This document shows positions 57,467-64,000 of a stretch of DNA of 64,000 bases, piece by piece. The notes beneath the pieces are model-generated. The model had not been told where the DNA came from and ran no database searches. It worked only from the letters and a program-made list of their open reading frames with translations. The position numbers and the translations under genes were made by a program. How positions within the stretch are numbered: the first letter of the stretch is position 1; every line of letters begins with the position of its first letter. Source of the stretch: Planococcus liqunii (lineage in GTDB: Bacteria; Bacillota; Bacilli; Bacillales_A; Planococcaceae); NCBI RefSeq assembly GCF_030413595.1, contig NZ_CP129238.1:1240001-1304000 (forward strand), read 5' to 3'.

Positions 57467-57487
57467 AGTGCAAATATTTTTTGCGCT
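57467..57487. promoter_or_regulatory. rocA operator 2
   Basis: AGTGCAA and TTGCGCT, same 7-7-7 layout with one mismatch, centred 44 bp from operator 1, in the leader just before the rocA ribosome site. Confidence 0.6.
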
Positions 57488-57511
57488 TATCCAAATTCGA
57501 GGAGGATTTAC

Positions 57512-59056
57512 ATGATTCCCTACAAACATGAACCATTTACTGATTTTTCAATTGAATCGAACCGCAATGCGTATTTAGAAGGTTTGAAAACAGTTGAAGC
57601 TTACTTAGGTCAAGACTACCCGCTAATTATCGGTGGCGAGCGTGTCATGACAGAAGACAAAATCGTTTCATTCAACCCGGCAGACAAAGAAGAAATCGTA
57701 GGCCGCGTTTCTAAATCAAATAAAGACTTAGCTGAAAAAGCGATGCAAAGTGCTCTTGAAGCGTTTAAAACATGGAAAAAAGTAAAACCGGAAGTGCGTG
57801 CAGACGTATTGTTTAAAGCTGCTGCAATCATCCGCCGCCGCAAACATGAATTCTCTGCGCTTTTAACTAAAGAAGCAGGTAAACCTTGGAACGAAGCAGA
57901 TGCGGATACAGCTGAAGCAATCGATTTCCTTGAATATTACGGTCGCCAAATGCTTCGCCTTAAAGATGGCATGCCAGTAGAAAGCCGCCCGGGCGAGTAC
58001 AACCGCTACGATTACATTCCTTTAGGTGTTGGTGTTGTCATTTCACCTTGGAACTTTGCTTTCGCTATCATGGCAGGTACAACTGTTGCAGCGATGGTAA
58101 CTGGAAACACGGTTCTATTGAAGCCGGCTTCAACAACTCCGGTAGTTGCTTACAAATTTATCGAAGTTCTTGAAGAAGCGGGCATGCCAGCAGGCGTCGT
58201 CAACTACATTCCAGGACCTGGCGGAGAAGTAGGGGACTACTTGGTAGACCACCCACAAACTCGCTTTATCTCATTCACGGGTTCACGTGCTGTCGGACTT
58301 CGCATCGCAGAACGTTCTTCTAAAGTAAACGAAGGGCAAATCTGGATGAAACGTTTAATCGCTGAAATGGGCGGAAAAGATACAATGGTCGTAGATAAAG
58401 AAGCGGACCTTGAACTTGCTGCACAATCCATCGTGAAATCTGCATTCAGCTTCAGTGGACAAAAATGTTCAGCAGCTTCACGCGCTGTAATCGTTGAAGA
58501 TGTATACGACCAAGTAGTAGATCGTGTTATCGAATTAACGGGTGAATTGACAATCGGAAACCCTGTTGACCAAAACAACTTTATGGGACCGGTTATTGAC
58601 TCAGCTGCTTTCAAAAAAATCACAGACTACATTGAAATCGGAAAAGAAGAAGGCCGTCTAGTTGCCGGTGGTACTGGAGATGACTCTACAGGTTATTTCG
58701 TGAACCCGACAATTTTCGCTGATCTTGATCCGAACTCACGCATTATGCAAGAAGAAATTTTTGGCCCGGTCATCGGCATTTCAAAAGCTAAAGACTTTAC
58801 TGAAGCAATCGAAATCGCTAACAACACTGAGTACGGTTTGACTGGAGCGGTTATTACAAACAACCGTGAACATTTGGAGCAGGCACGTGAAGATTTCCAT
58901 GTCGGAAACTTGTACTTCAACCGCGGATGCACAGGCGCTATCGTTGGATACCAGCCATTTGGCGGATTCAACATGTCTGGAACTGACTCAAAAGCAGGCG
59001 GACCGGATTACCTGACGCTTCACATGCAAGCAAAAACAACTTCAGAGATGTTATAA
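57512..59056 (+). CDS. rocA: 1-pyrroline-5-carboxylate dehydrogenase RocA
   Basis: A 514-aa aldehyde dehydrogenase family enzyme oxidising P5C to glutamate in arginine, ornithine and proline catabolism. [23 protein letters not shown] (general base Glu) and [11 protein letters not shown] (catalytic Cys) are intact; the length matches RocA/PruA of Bacillus (515 aa). The ATG at 57512 follows GAGGAGG. It opens rocA-rocD-rocG. Its last bases are duplicated downstream as a 20-bp tandem repeat. Confidence 0.95.
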   Translation: MIPYKHEPFTDFSIESNRNAYLEGLKTVEAYLGQDYPLIIGGERVMTEDKIVSFNPADKEEIVGRVSKSNKDLAEKAMQSALEAFKTWKKVKPEVRADVLFKAAAIIRRRKHEFSALLTKEAGKPWNEADADTAEAIDFLEYYGRQMLRLKDGMPVESRPGEYNRYDYIPLGVGVVISPWNFAFAIMAGTTVAAMVTGNTVLLKPASTTPVVAYKFIEVLEEAGMPAGVVNYIPGPGGEVGDYLVDHPQTRFISFTGSRAVGLRIAERSSKVNEGQIWMKRLIAEMGGKDTMVVDKEADLELAAQSIVKSAFSFSGQKCSAASRAVIVEDVYDQVVDRVIELTGELTIGNPVDQNNFMGPVIDSAAFKKITDYIEIGKEEGRLVAGGTGDDSTGYFVNPTIFADLDPNSRIMQEEIFGPVIGISKAKDFTEAIEIANNTEYGLTGAVITNNREHLEQAREDFHVGNLYFNRGCTGAIVGYQPFGGFNMSGTDSKAGGPDYLTLHMQAKTTSEML

Positions 59057-59087
59057 TAATTCATTAAATGTTATAATAATTCATAAT
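59048..59087 (+). repeat. 20-bp tandem duplication of the rocA 3' end
   Basis: ATGTTATAATAATTCAT begins at 59048 and again at 59068. The first copy carries the rocA stop (ATG TTA TAA); the second repeats it outside the gene. Confidence 0.8.
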
Positions 59088-59088
59088 T

Positions 59089-59115
59089 AAGGCAGACGAT
59101 AAGTCTGCCTTTTTT
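59089..59115 (+). terminator. Terminator-like hairpin between rocA and rocD
   Basis: AAGGCAGAC-GATAA-GTCTGCCTT with T run, only about 18 bases before the rocD ATG. It may act as a partial terminator, giving less rocD than rocA. Confidence 0.75.
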
Positions 59116-59133
59116 AAAAAAGGAGGAAATAAC

Positions 59134-60327
59134 ATGACAAAAACACAAGAAATTATTCAAACTACTGAAAAGTACGGGGCTAACAACTACCATCCACTTC
59201 CGATTGTTATCACAGAAGCACAAGGGGTTTGGGTGACTGATCCAGAAGGCAATAAATTCATGGATATGCTGTCTGCTTATTCTGCAGTAAACCAAGGACA
59301 TCGCCATCCGAAAATTATCCAGGCATTAAAAGACCAAGCAGACCGTGTGACGTTGACTTCGCGTGCGTTCCATAACGATATGCTGGCGCCGTGGTATGAA
59401 ATGATCTGCAAAATCTCCGGCAAAGAAATGGCATTGCCAATGAACACTGGTGCTGAAGCTGTAGAAACCGCTTTCAAAGCGGCTCGCCGTTGGGCCTATG
59501 ACGTTAAAGGCGTGGAAGAAAACAAAGCGGAAATCATTGCATGCAACGGAAACTTCCATGGCCGTACAATGACGGCTGTTTCTTTATCATCTGATCCTGA
59601 ATACCGCAGAGGCTTTGGCCCAATGCTTCCAGGCATCAACTTAATTCCTTTCGGCGATTTGGAAGCCTTGAAAAATGCCATCACGCCGAACACTGCTGCA
59701 TTCCTGATTGAGCCAATCCAAGGCGAAGCTGGAATCATTATGCCGGAAGAAGGATTCTTGAAAGCTGCAAGAGAACTTTGCCGCGAAAACAATGTTTTGT
59801 TTATTGCTGACGAAATCCAATGCGGCCTTGCGCGTACTGGCAAAATGTTCGCCTGTGAATGGGAAGATGTAAACCCGGATATGTACATACTCGGTAAAGC
59901 ACTAGGCGGCGGCGTATTCCCGATTTCTTGTGTAGTAGCTGACCACGAAGTCCTTGGCGTTTTTAACCCGGGTTCGCATGGTTCTACGTTTGGCGGAAAT
60001 CCGCTTGCTTGTGCAGTATCCATTGCATCGATGGAAGTGCTGCAAGATGAGAAACTGGCTGATCGTTCTTTGGAACTGGGCGACTATTTCATGGGCAAAT
60101 TGCGTGAAATTGACCACCCATCTATCAAAGAAGTTCGCGGCCGCGGATTGTTCATTGGAATGGAGCTTACAGAAGAGGCCCGTCCATATTGCGAACAGTT
60201 AAAAGAACTGGGGCTATTGTGCAAAGAAACGCATGATACTGTTATCCGTTTTGCACCACCACTTATTATTTCAAAAGAAGATCTGGACTGGGCAATTGAG
60301 CGCATCCAAAAAGTCTTTTCAAAATAA
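59134..60327 (+). CDS. rocD: Ornithine aminotransferase RocD
   Basis: A 397-aa class III PLP aminotransferase converting ornithine to glutamate semialdehyde, which cyclises to P5C for Roc[30 protein letters not shown], and [15 protein letters not shown] with the PLP Lys are as expected. An AAAAAAGGAGG site precedes the ATG. It belongs to rocA-rocD-rocG and has no evident own promoter. Confidence 0.95.
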   Translation: MTKTQEIIQTTEKYGANNYHPLPIVITEAQGVWVTDPEGNKFMDMLSAYSAVNQGHRHPKIIQALKDQADRVTLTSRAFHNDMLAPWYEMICKISGKEMALPMNTGAEAVETAFKAARRWAYDVKGVEENKAEIIACNGNFHGRTMTAVSLSSDPEYRRGFGPMLPGINLIPFGDLEALKNAITPNTAAFLIEPIQGEAGIIMPEEGFLKAARELCRENNVLFIADEIQCGLARTGKMFACEWEDVNPDMYILGKALGGGVFPISCVVADHEVLGVFNPGSHGSTFGGNPLACAVSIASMEVLQDEKLADRSLELGDYFMGKLREIDHPSIKEVRGRGLFIGMELTEEARPYCEQLKELGLLCKETHDTVIRFAPPLIISKEDLDWAIERIQKVFSK

Positions 60328-60409
60328 GATGTTCCTGACACATGCAAAGTGAATTATGTTACACTAGTTGCGGAGTAATTACTATGATATAAAGAGGCGA
60401 ATTAAAACA

Positions 60410-61654
60410 ATGGCTGAAAACCTGAATTTGTTGACGTCAACACAGAACGTTATCAAAACTGCATTGGATAAACTCGGATACGAAGAAGCTATGTACGAAC
60501 TTCTGAAAGAACCAATGAGAATTATGGAAGTTCGTATTCCCGTACGTATGGATGATGGGAAAACAAAAGTGTTTACTGGATTCCGTGCGCAGCATAACGA
60601 TGCTGTCGGACCGACAAAAGGGGGAGTTCGTTTCCACCCTGAAGTAAACCGTGAAGAAGTTATGGCTCTATCTATGTGGATGACGCTGAAATGCGGTATC
60701 GTTGATTTGCCATATGGCGGTGGTAAAGGCGGCATTATTTGTGACCCACGTGAAATGTCTATGCATGAAATTGAGAAACTGAGCCGCGGCTATGTTCGCG
60801 CGATCAGCCAGATCGTTGGACCGAACAAAGACATTCCGGCTCCAGACGTTTTCACAAACTCTCAAATCATGGCTTGGATGTTCGATGAATACAGCAAAAT
60901 TGATGAATTCAATTCACCTGGATTTATTACCGGAAAACCGATTGTTCTTGGGGGCTCTCAAGGCCGGGACAAAGCAACTGCTCAAGGGGTAACCATTGTT
61001 CTTAATGAAGCTGCTAAAAAACGTGGTTTGGAAATGAAAGGCGCACGCGTTGTCATTCAAGGTTTCGGGAATGCCGGCAGTTTCTTGGCTAAATTCTTGC
61101 ATGATCAAGGCGCTAAGATTGTCGGGATTTCAGACGCTTATGGCGCACTTCACGATCCGGATGGTTTGGATGTAGAATACTTGCTTGACCGCCGCGACAG
61201 TTTCGGAACAGTGACTACCTTGTTTGATAACACGATCACCAATAAAGAATTGTTTGAATTGGATTGCGACATCATTGTTCCTGCTGCAATTTCCAACCAA
61301 ATTACAGCAGACAACGCACCAAATATCAAAGCTTCCATCGTAGTTGAAGCGGCAAACGGCCCGACAACTTCAGAAGCGACAAAGATTTTAACTGAACGTG
61401 GCATCCTTTTGGTCCCTGATGTACTGGCAAGTGCCGGCGGTGTTACCGTATCTTACTTTGAATGGGTACAGAACAACCAAGGTTACTACTGGACTCAAGA
61501 AGAAGTGGATGAGAAATTGACGAAAAAACTAGTGGACGCTTTTGAAAATGTCTACAATGTTGCTACTACACGCAATATCGATATGCGCCTTGCTGCCTAT
61601 ATGGTAGGAGCACGCAGAACTGCAGAAGCTGCTCGCTTCCGCGGATGGGTATAA
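60410..61654 (+). CDS. rocG: NAD-type glutamate dehydrogenase RocG/GudB
   Basis: A 414-aa glutamate dehydrogenase that deaminates glutamate, the product of RocA, to 2-oxoglutarate. GPTKGGVRFHPEV, LPYGGGKGGI with the catalytic Lys, and VIQGFGNAGS (NAD) are intact; residues around PYGGGKGG show no insertion such as the cryptic GudB duplication. The ATG at 60410 follows AAAGAGG. It ends the roc cluster; whether it is RocG or GudB cannot be told from sequence alone. Confidence 0.93.
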   Translation: MAENLNLLTSTQNVIKTALDKLGYEEAMYELLKEPMRIMEVRIPVRMDDGKTKVFTGFRAQHNDAVGPTKGGVRFHPEVNREEVMALSMWMTLKCGIVDLPYGGGKGGIICDPREMSMHEIEKLSRGYVRAISQIVGPNKDIPAPDVFTNSQIMAWMFDEYSKIDEFNSPGFITGKPIVLGGSQGRDKATAQGVTIVLNEAAKKRGLEMKGARVVIQGFGNAGSFLAKFLHDQGAKIVGISDAYGALHDPDGLDVEYLLDRRDSFGTVTTLFDNTITNKELFELDCDIIVPAAISNQITADNAPNIKASIVVEAANGPTTSEATKILTERGILLVPDVLASAGGVTVSYFEWVQNNQGYYWTQEEVDEKLTKKLVDAFENVYNVATTRNIDMRLAAYMVGARRTAEAARFRGWV

Positions 61655-61664
61655 GCATCTAAAG

Positions 61665-61699
61665 AAAAGCCGCTCGGGAAATATTCCGAGCGGCTTTTT
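61665..61699 (+). terminator. Terminator of rocG
   Basis: AAAAGCCGCTCGG / CCGAGCGGCTTTT with T run. Confidence 0.92.
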
Positions 61700-61765
61700 G
61701 GTTTAAATTTTTTGCGTTTTTAATACAGAAAATCCATAATAGGAGAAGAAAAGGAGGCTGAACAG

Positions 61766-62929
61766 ATGAATGCATTTTCATTTTACAACCCGGTGAAGTT
61801 AATATTCGGTAAAGGCCAGTTGGAGGCAGTTAAAAAAGAGTTGCCGAAATTTGGCAAGAAAGTTTTGGTTGTCTACGGCGGAGGCAGCATCAAGAAGAAC
61901 GGTTTATATGATGAAGTGATGCAGGCCTTGGCTGAAGCGGATCTGGAAGTTTTCGAATTGGCAGGAGTGGAACCAAACCCGCGCATTTCAACAGCTAGAC
62001 GCGGCATTGAAATTTGTAAAAAAGAAGGCATTGAAATGCTATTGGCAGTAGGCGGCGGATCTGTTATTGACTGCGCGAAACTGATTGCTTGCGGAGCTAC
62101 ATATGAAGGCGATGCATGGGACTTTGTTTCCCGCAAAGCTAAGCCGGAAAGCGCTTTGCCATTCGGTACAGTGTTGACTCTGGCTGCAACCGGTTCTGAG
62201 ATGAACTCAGGTTCCGTTATCACCAATGAAGAAACACAGGAAAAGTACGGCTGGGGCAGCCCGCTGTCATTCCCGAAATTCTCGATTTTGGATCCAACCT
62301 ATACCATGTCGGTTCCTAAAAACCATACGGTTTATGGGATTGTGGACATGATGTCTCATATTTTTGAACAGTACTTCAACAACGCCACCAATACACCGGT
62401 GCAAGACCGGATGTGTGAAGGGGTCTTAAAAGCAGTAATCGAGACTGCACCGAAATTACTGGAAGATCTGCAGAGCTATGAGCACCGCGAAACGATTCTA
62501 TTCGCTGGGACAATGGGCTTGAACAACTTCCTTCAGATGGGGTATAACGGCGACTGGGCGACTCACAATATCGAGCACGCTGTGTCAGCGGTCTACGATA
62601 TTCCACATGCAGGTGGATTGGCGATTCTCTTCCCGCAGTGGATGCGCCATAATGTCAAAGTAAACCCTTCTCGGTTTGCCCAGATGGCAGTGCGCGTCTT
62701 TGATGTGAATCCGGAAGGCAAAACAGAGGAAGAAACGGCATTTGAAGGAATCGACCGTTTGCAGGAGTTCTGGACCTCTCTTGGCGCGCCGACCCGTTTA
62801 AACTACTATGATATCGATGATTCGAAAATCGATGTAATGGTTGAAAAAGCGATGGTCTATGGAGAATTCGGCAACTTTACAAAACTGAAAGATGAAGATG
62901 TGAAAGAAATTTTGCAAGCCTCTCTATAA
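61766..62929 (+). CDS. yugJ: Iron-containing alcohol dehydrogenase (butanol dehydrogenase type)
   Basis: A 387-aa group III alcohol dehydrogenase. [13 protein letters not shown] (NAD site), and the metal-binding His region [11 protein letters not shown] and [15 protein letters not shown] are intact. It reduces aldehydes or oxidises primary alcohols with NAD(P)H; the length equals YugJ of B. subtilis and yugI is close by. The gene has its own RBS (AAGGAGG) and terminator. YugK is the alternative paralog. Confidence 0.88.
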   Translation: MNAFSFYNPVKLIFGKGQLEAVKKELPKFGKKVLVVYGGGSIKKNGLYDEVMQALAEADLEVFELAGVEPNPRISTARRGIEICKKEGIEMLLAVGGGSVIDCAKLIACGATYEGDAWDFVSRKAKPESALPFGTVLTLAATGSEMNSGSVITNEETQEKYGWGSPLSFPKFSILDPTYTMSVPKNHTVYGIVDMMSHIFEQYFNNATNTPVQDRMCEGVLKAVIETAPKLLEDLQSYEHRETILFAGTMGLNNFLQMGYNGDWATHNIEHAVSAVYDIPHAGGLAILFPQWMRHNVKVNPSRFAQMAVRVFDVNPEGKTEEETAFEGIDRLQEFWTSLGAPTRLNYYDIDDSKIDVMVEKAMVYGEFGNFTKLKDEDVKEILQASL

Positions 62930-62932
62930 GAT

Positions 62933-62976
62933 AAAAAAAGCTTGAGCGCATTTTAACAGCGCTCAAGCTTTTTTTA
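62933..62976. terminator. Bidirectional terminator between the ADH and CDF genes
   Basis: AAAAAAAGCTTGAGCGC / GCGCTCAAGCTTTTTTT over a nine-base loop. Confidence 0.92.
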
Positions 62977-63969
62977 TTGTTTAGAAAGGTTTGCATTTGT
63001 TTCAGGATTTTTGCTTACATGGGTCCAGTGTTTGACTCCGTCATCTGCATCCAACGAGACAATGACATCGTCAACACTCGGCTGACTCAGAATCAGTTCA
63101 GCCAAACGATCTTGAAGCAAGTCAGCTTCCGGCACGTTGAGGGAGGGGTTTACTTCAACTTTAGTTTCTACATGTAGGAATTCGCCTTCCTTGATCACTT
63201 CAAGTTTGCGGATATCTCTTACGTCTGGATGATCACTCAACAAACGGGCGATATGATTGACCATTTGTTCATCAGTTTCTCCGATAGCACCACGGGCATT
63301 TTCAAGAAATACTTTAGTGACTACGTAAAACATCATTAATCCGATGGCAATGGATGCGGCTCCTTCAATCGCAAGGAATCCAGTGTAATGGGCGATCAAT
63401 ACAGCGATCAATGCAAGCACGCCACCGGAAGTCGCGACTAGGTCTTCCAGGAACACGAGCTTCGTTGCAGGTTTTGCCCGGTTCATATGAGCGAAACTGG
63501 TTGTTAACGGAGCCATTGCGCCTCCTTTAACGCCGGCTTCATGAAGGATTTCTTTTCCAGCTTTATATAGAACGAAAGTTTCTAAGATGATAGCAATTGA
63601 GAGAACGATAACACTGATGATAAATCCTTCAGCTTCAACAGGGTGAGTCATTTGGTGCCAGCCTTCAATAATCGTTTCGTATGCCATGATGCCGACAATA
63701 AGGACAGCTCCAAGCAGCACGATATTCAGCAGCCGGCCAAATCCATTAGGAAATCGCTCGGTCGGTGCTTTTTTGGATAATGCTGATCCGATAAAGACGA
63801 AAAATTGGTTTGCTGCATCGCCGATCGAGTGCATAGTTTCTGCAAACATTGCCACGTTGCCGGTAAAGAAGAAGGCCACACCTTTCATAATTGCGATAAA
63901 TGTGTTCGTAATGGCCGCGTACAAGGATGGCTTGTTGCCTCCTTTAAGCAATGTAAAAAATTCTCCCAT
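62974..63969 (-). CDS. Cation diffusion facilitator family transporter
   Basis: A 331-aa CDF protein with six helices: HSIGDAANQFF (His/Asp metal site of TM2), EDLVATSGGVLA (TM5 site, Glu-Asp in place of the usual His-Asp), and a C-terminal cytoplasmic domain (about 215-300) with VRDIRKLEV and VETKVEV. Between them SFAHMNRAKPATKLVF is the loop 4-5. It resembles the ZnT9-like branch. It exports Zn2+ or another divalent metal. The ATG follows GAGGAGG. Confidence 0.9.
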   Translation of the reverse strand: MGEFFTLLKGGNKPSLYAAITNTFIAIMKGVAFFFTGNVAMFAETMHSIGDAANQFFVFIGSALSKKAPTERFPNGFGRLLNIVLLGAVLIVGIMAYETIIEGWHQMTHPVEAEGFIISVIVLSIAIILETFVLYKAGKEILHEAGVKGGAMAPLTTSFAHMNRAKPATKLVFLEDLVATSGGVLALIAVLIAHYTGFLAIEGAASIAIGLMMFYVVTKVFLENARGAIGETDEQMVNHIARLLSDHPDVRDIRKLEVIKEGEFLHVETKVEVNPSLNVPEADLLQDRLAELILSQPSVDDVIVSLDADDGVKHWTHVSKNPETNANLSKQ

Positions 63970-64000
63970 TCAAATTCCTCCTCAACTAATCAATTCAATT

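Overview
The window looks like chromosomal DNA of a low-to-moderate GC Gram-positive bacterium of the Bacillales, most likely the Planococcus group (Planococcaceae/Caryophanaceae). The reasons are Shine-Dalgarno sites of the AGGAGG type, lipobox lipoproteins, an S-box and an L-box riboswitch, a SufCDSUB operon, many yu* genes in an order close to Bacillus subtilis, and intergenic repeats of a kind I recall from Bacillus-like genomes. The genus is inference. No tRNA, rRNA, phage, transposase or CRISPR array was seen.

Layout. 0-2.8 kb: end of a BCCT osmolyte transporter, a YpcP-type 5'-3' nuclease, a C39-like protein, a STAS protein and a thioredoxin. 2.9-8.6 kb: fatty-acid beta-oxidation genes fadN-fadA-fadE behind a FadR-type operator. 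8.7-10.3 kb: yusI, gcvH, yusF, yusE. 10.4-13.2 kb: SAM riboswitch and metNPQ methionine importer. 13.4-15.6 kb: a DAACS symporter, a lipoprotein and a small protein. 15.9-21.1 kb: sufCDSUB iron-sulfur assembly operon. 21.2-25.4 kb: a small protein with a SigmaB-like promoter, an AlkD-like protein, and yunF-yunE-yunD. 25.5-29.2 kb: lysine riboswitch with a NhaC-family transporter, and a MetP/MetS transporter pair. 29.3-38.9 kb: lipA-yutD, yutE-yutF, yuzB/yutJ, an MFS transporter, yuzD/yutI, yutM, yumB, a Nudix protein and yuiA. 39-47.4 kb: repeat array, yuiB, pepA, and the reverse-strand mrpABCDEFG antiporter operon. 47.6-55.6 kb: MFS exporter, lipoprotein cyclophilin, DinB-like protein, yugE, HTH protein, a second NSS transporter, an 869-aa sigma-like membrane protein, and yugI. 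55.6-64 kb: a second repeat array, a RocR-like regulator divergent from rocA-rocD-rocG, an iron alcohol dehydrogenase and a CDF cation transporter.

How the genes work together. The window joins redox and iron-sulfur housekeeping (suf, yutI, yutM, yuzB/yuzD, two NDH-2-like flavoproteins, lipA/gcvH) with carbon and nitrogen catabolism (fad, roc) and ion or amino-acid transport. Several operators can be read directly: FadR-type at fadN, PerR-type at yutI/yuzD, Rex-type at yutJ, and a paired palindrome at rocA.

The least ordinary items are (i) a RocR-like protein that has lost the GAFTGA loop and nearly all AAA+ catalytic residues, facing a SigmaA-type rocA promoter with two matching palindromes; (ii) a sigma-factor-like domain fused through one membrane segment to a large exterior domain; and (iii) two arrays of about 122-bp structured repeats in opposite orientation about 16 kb apart. 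All calls come from reading the sequence; no search was run.
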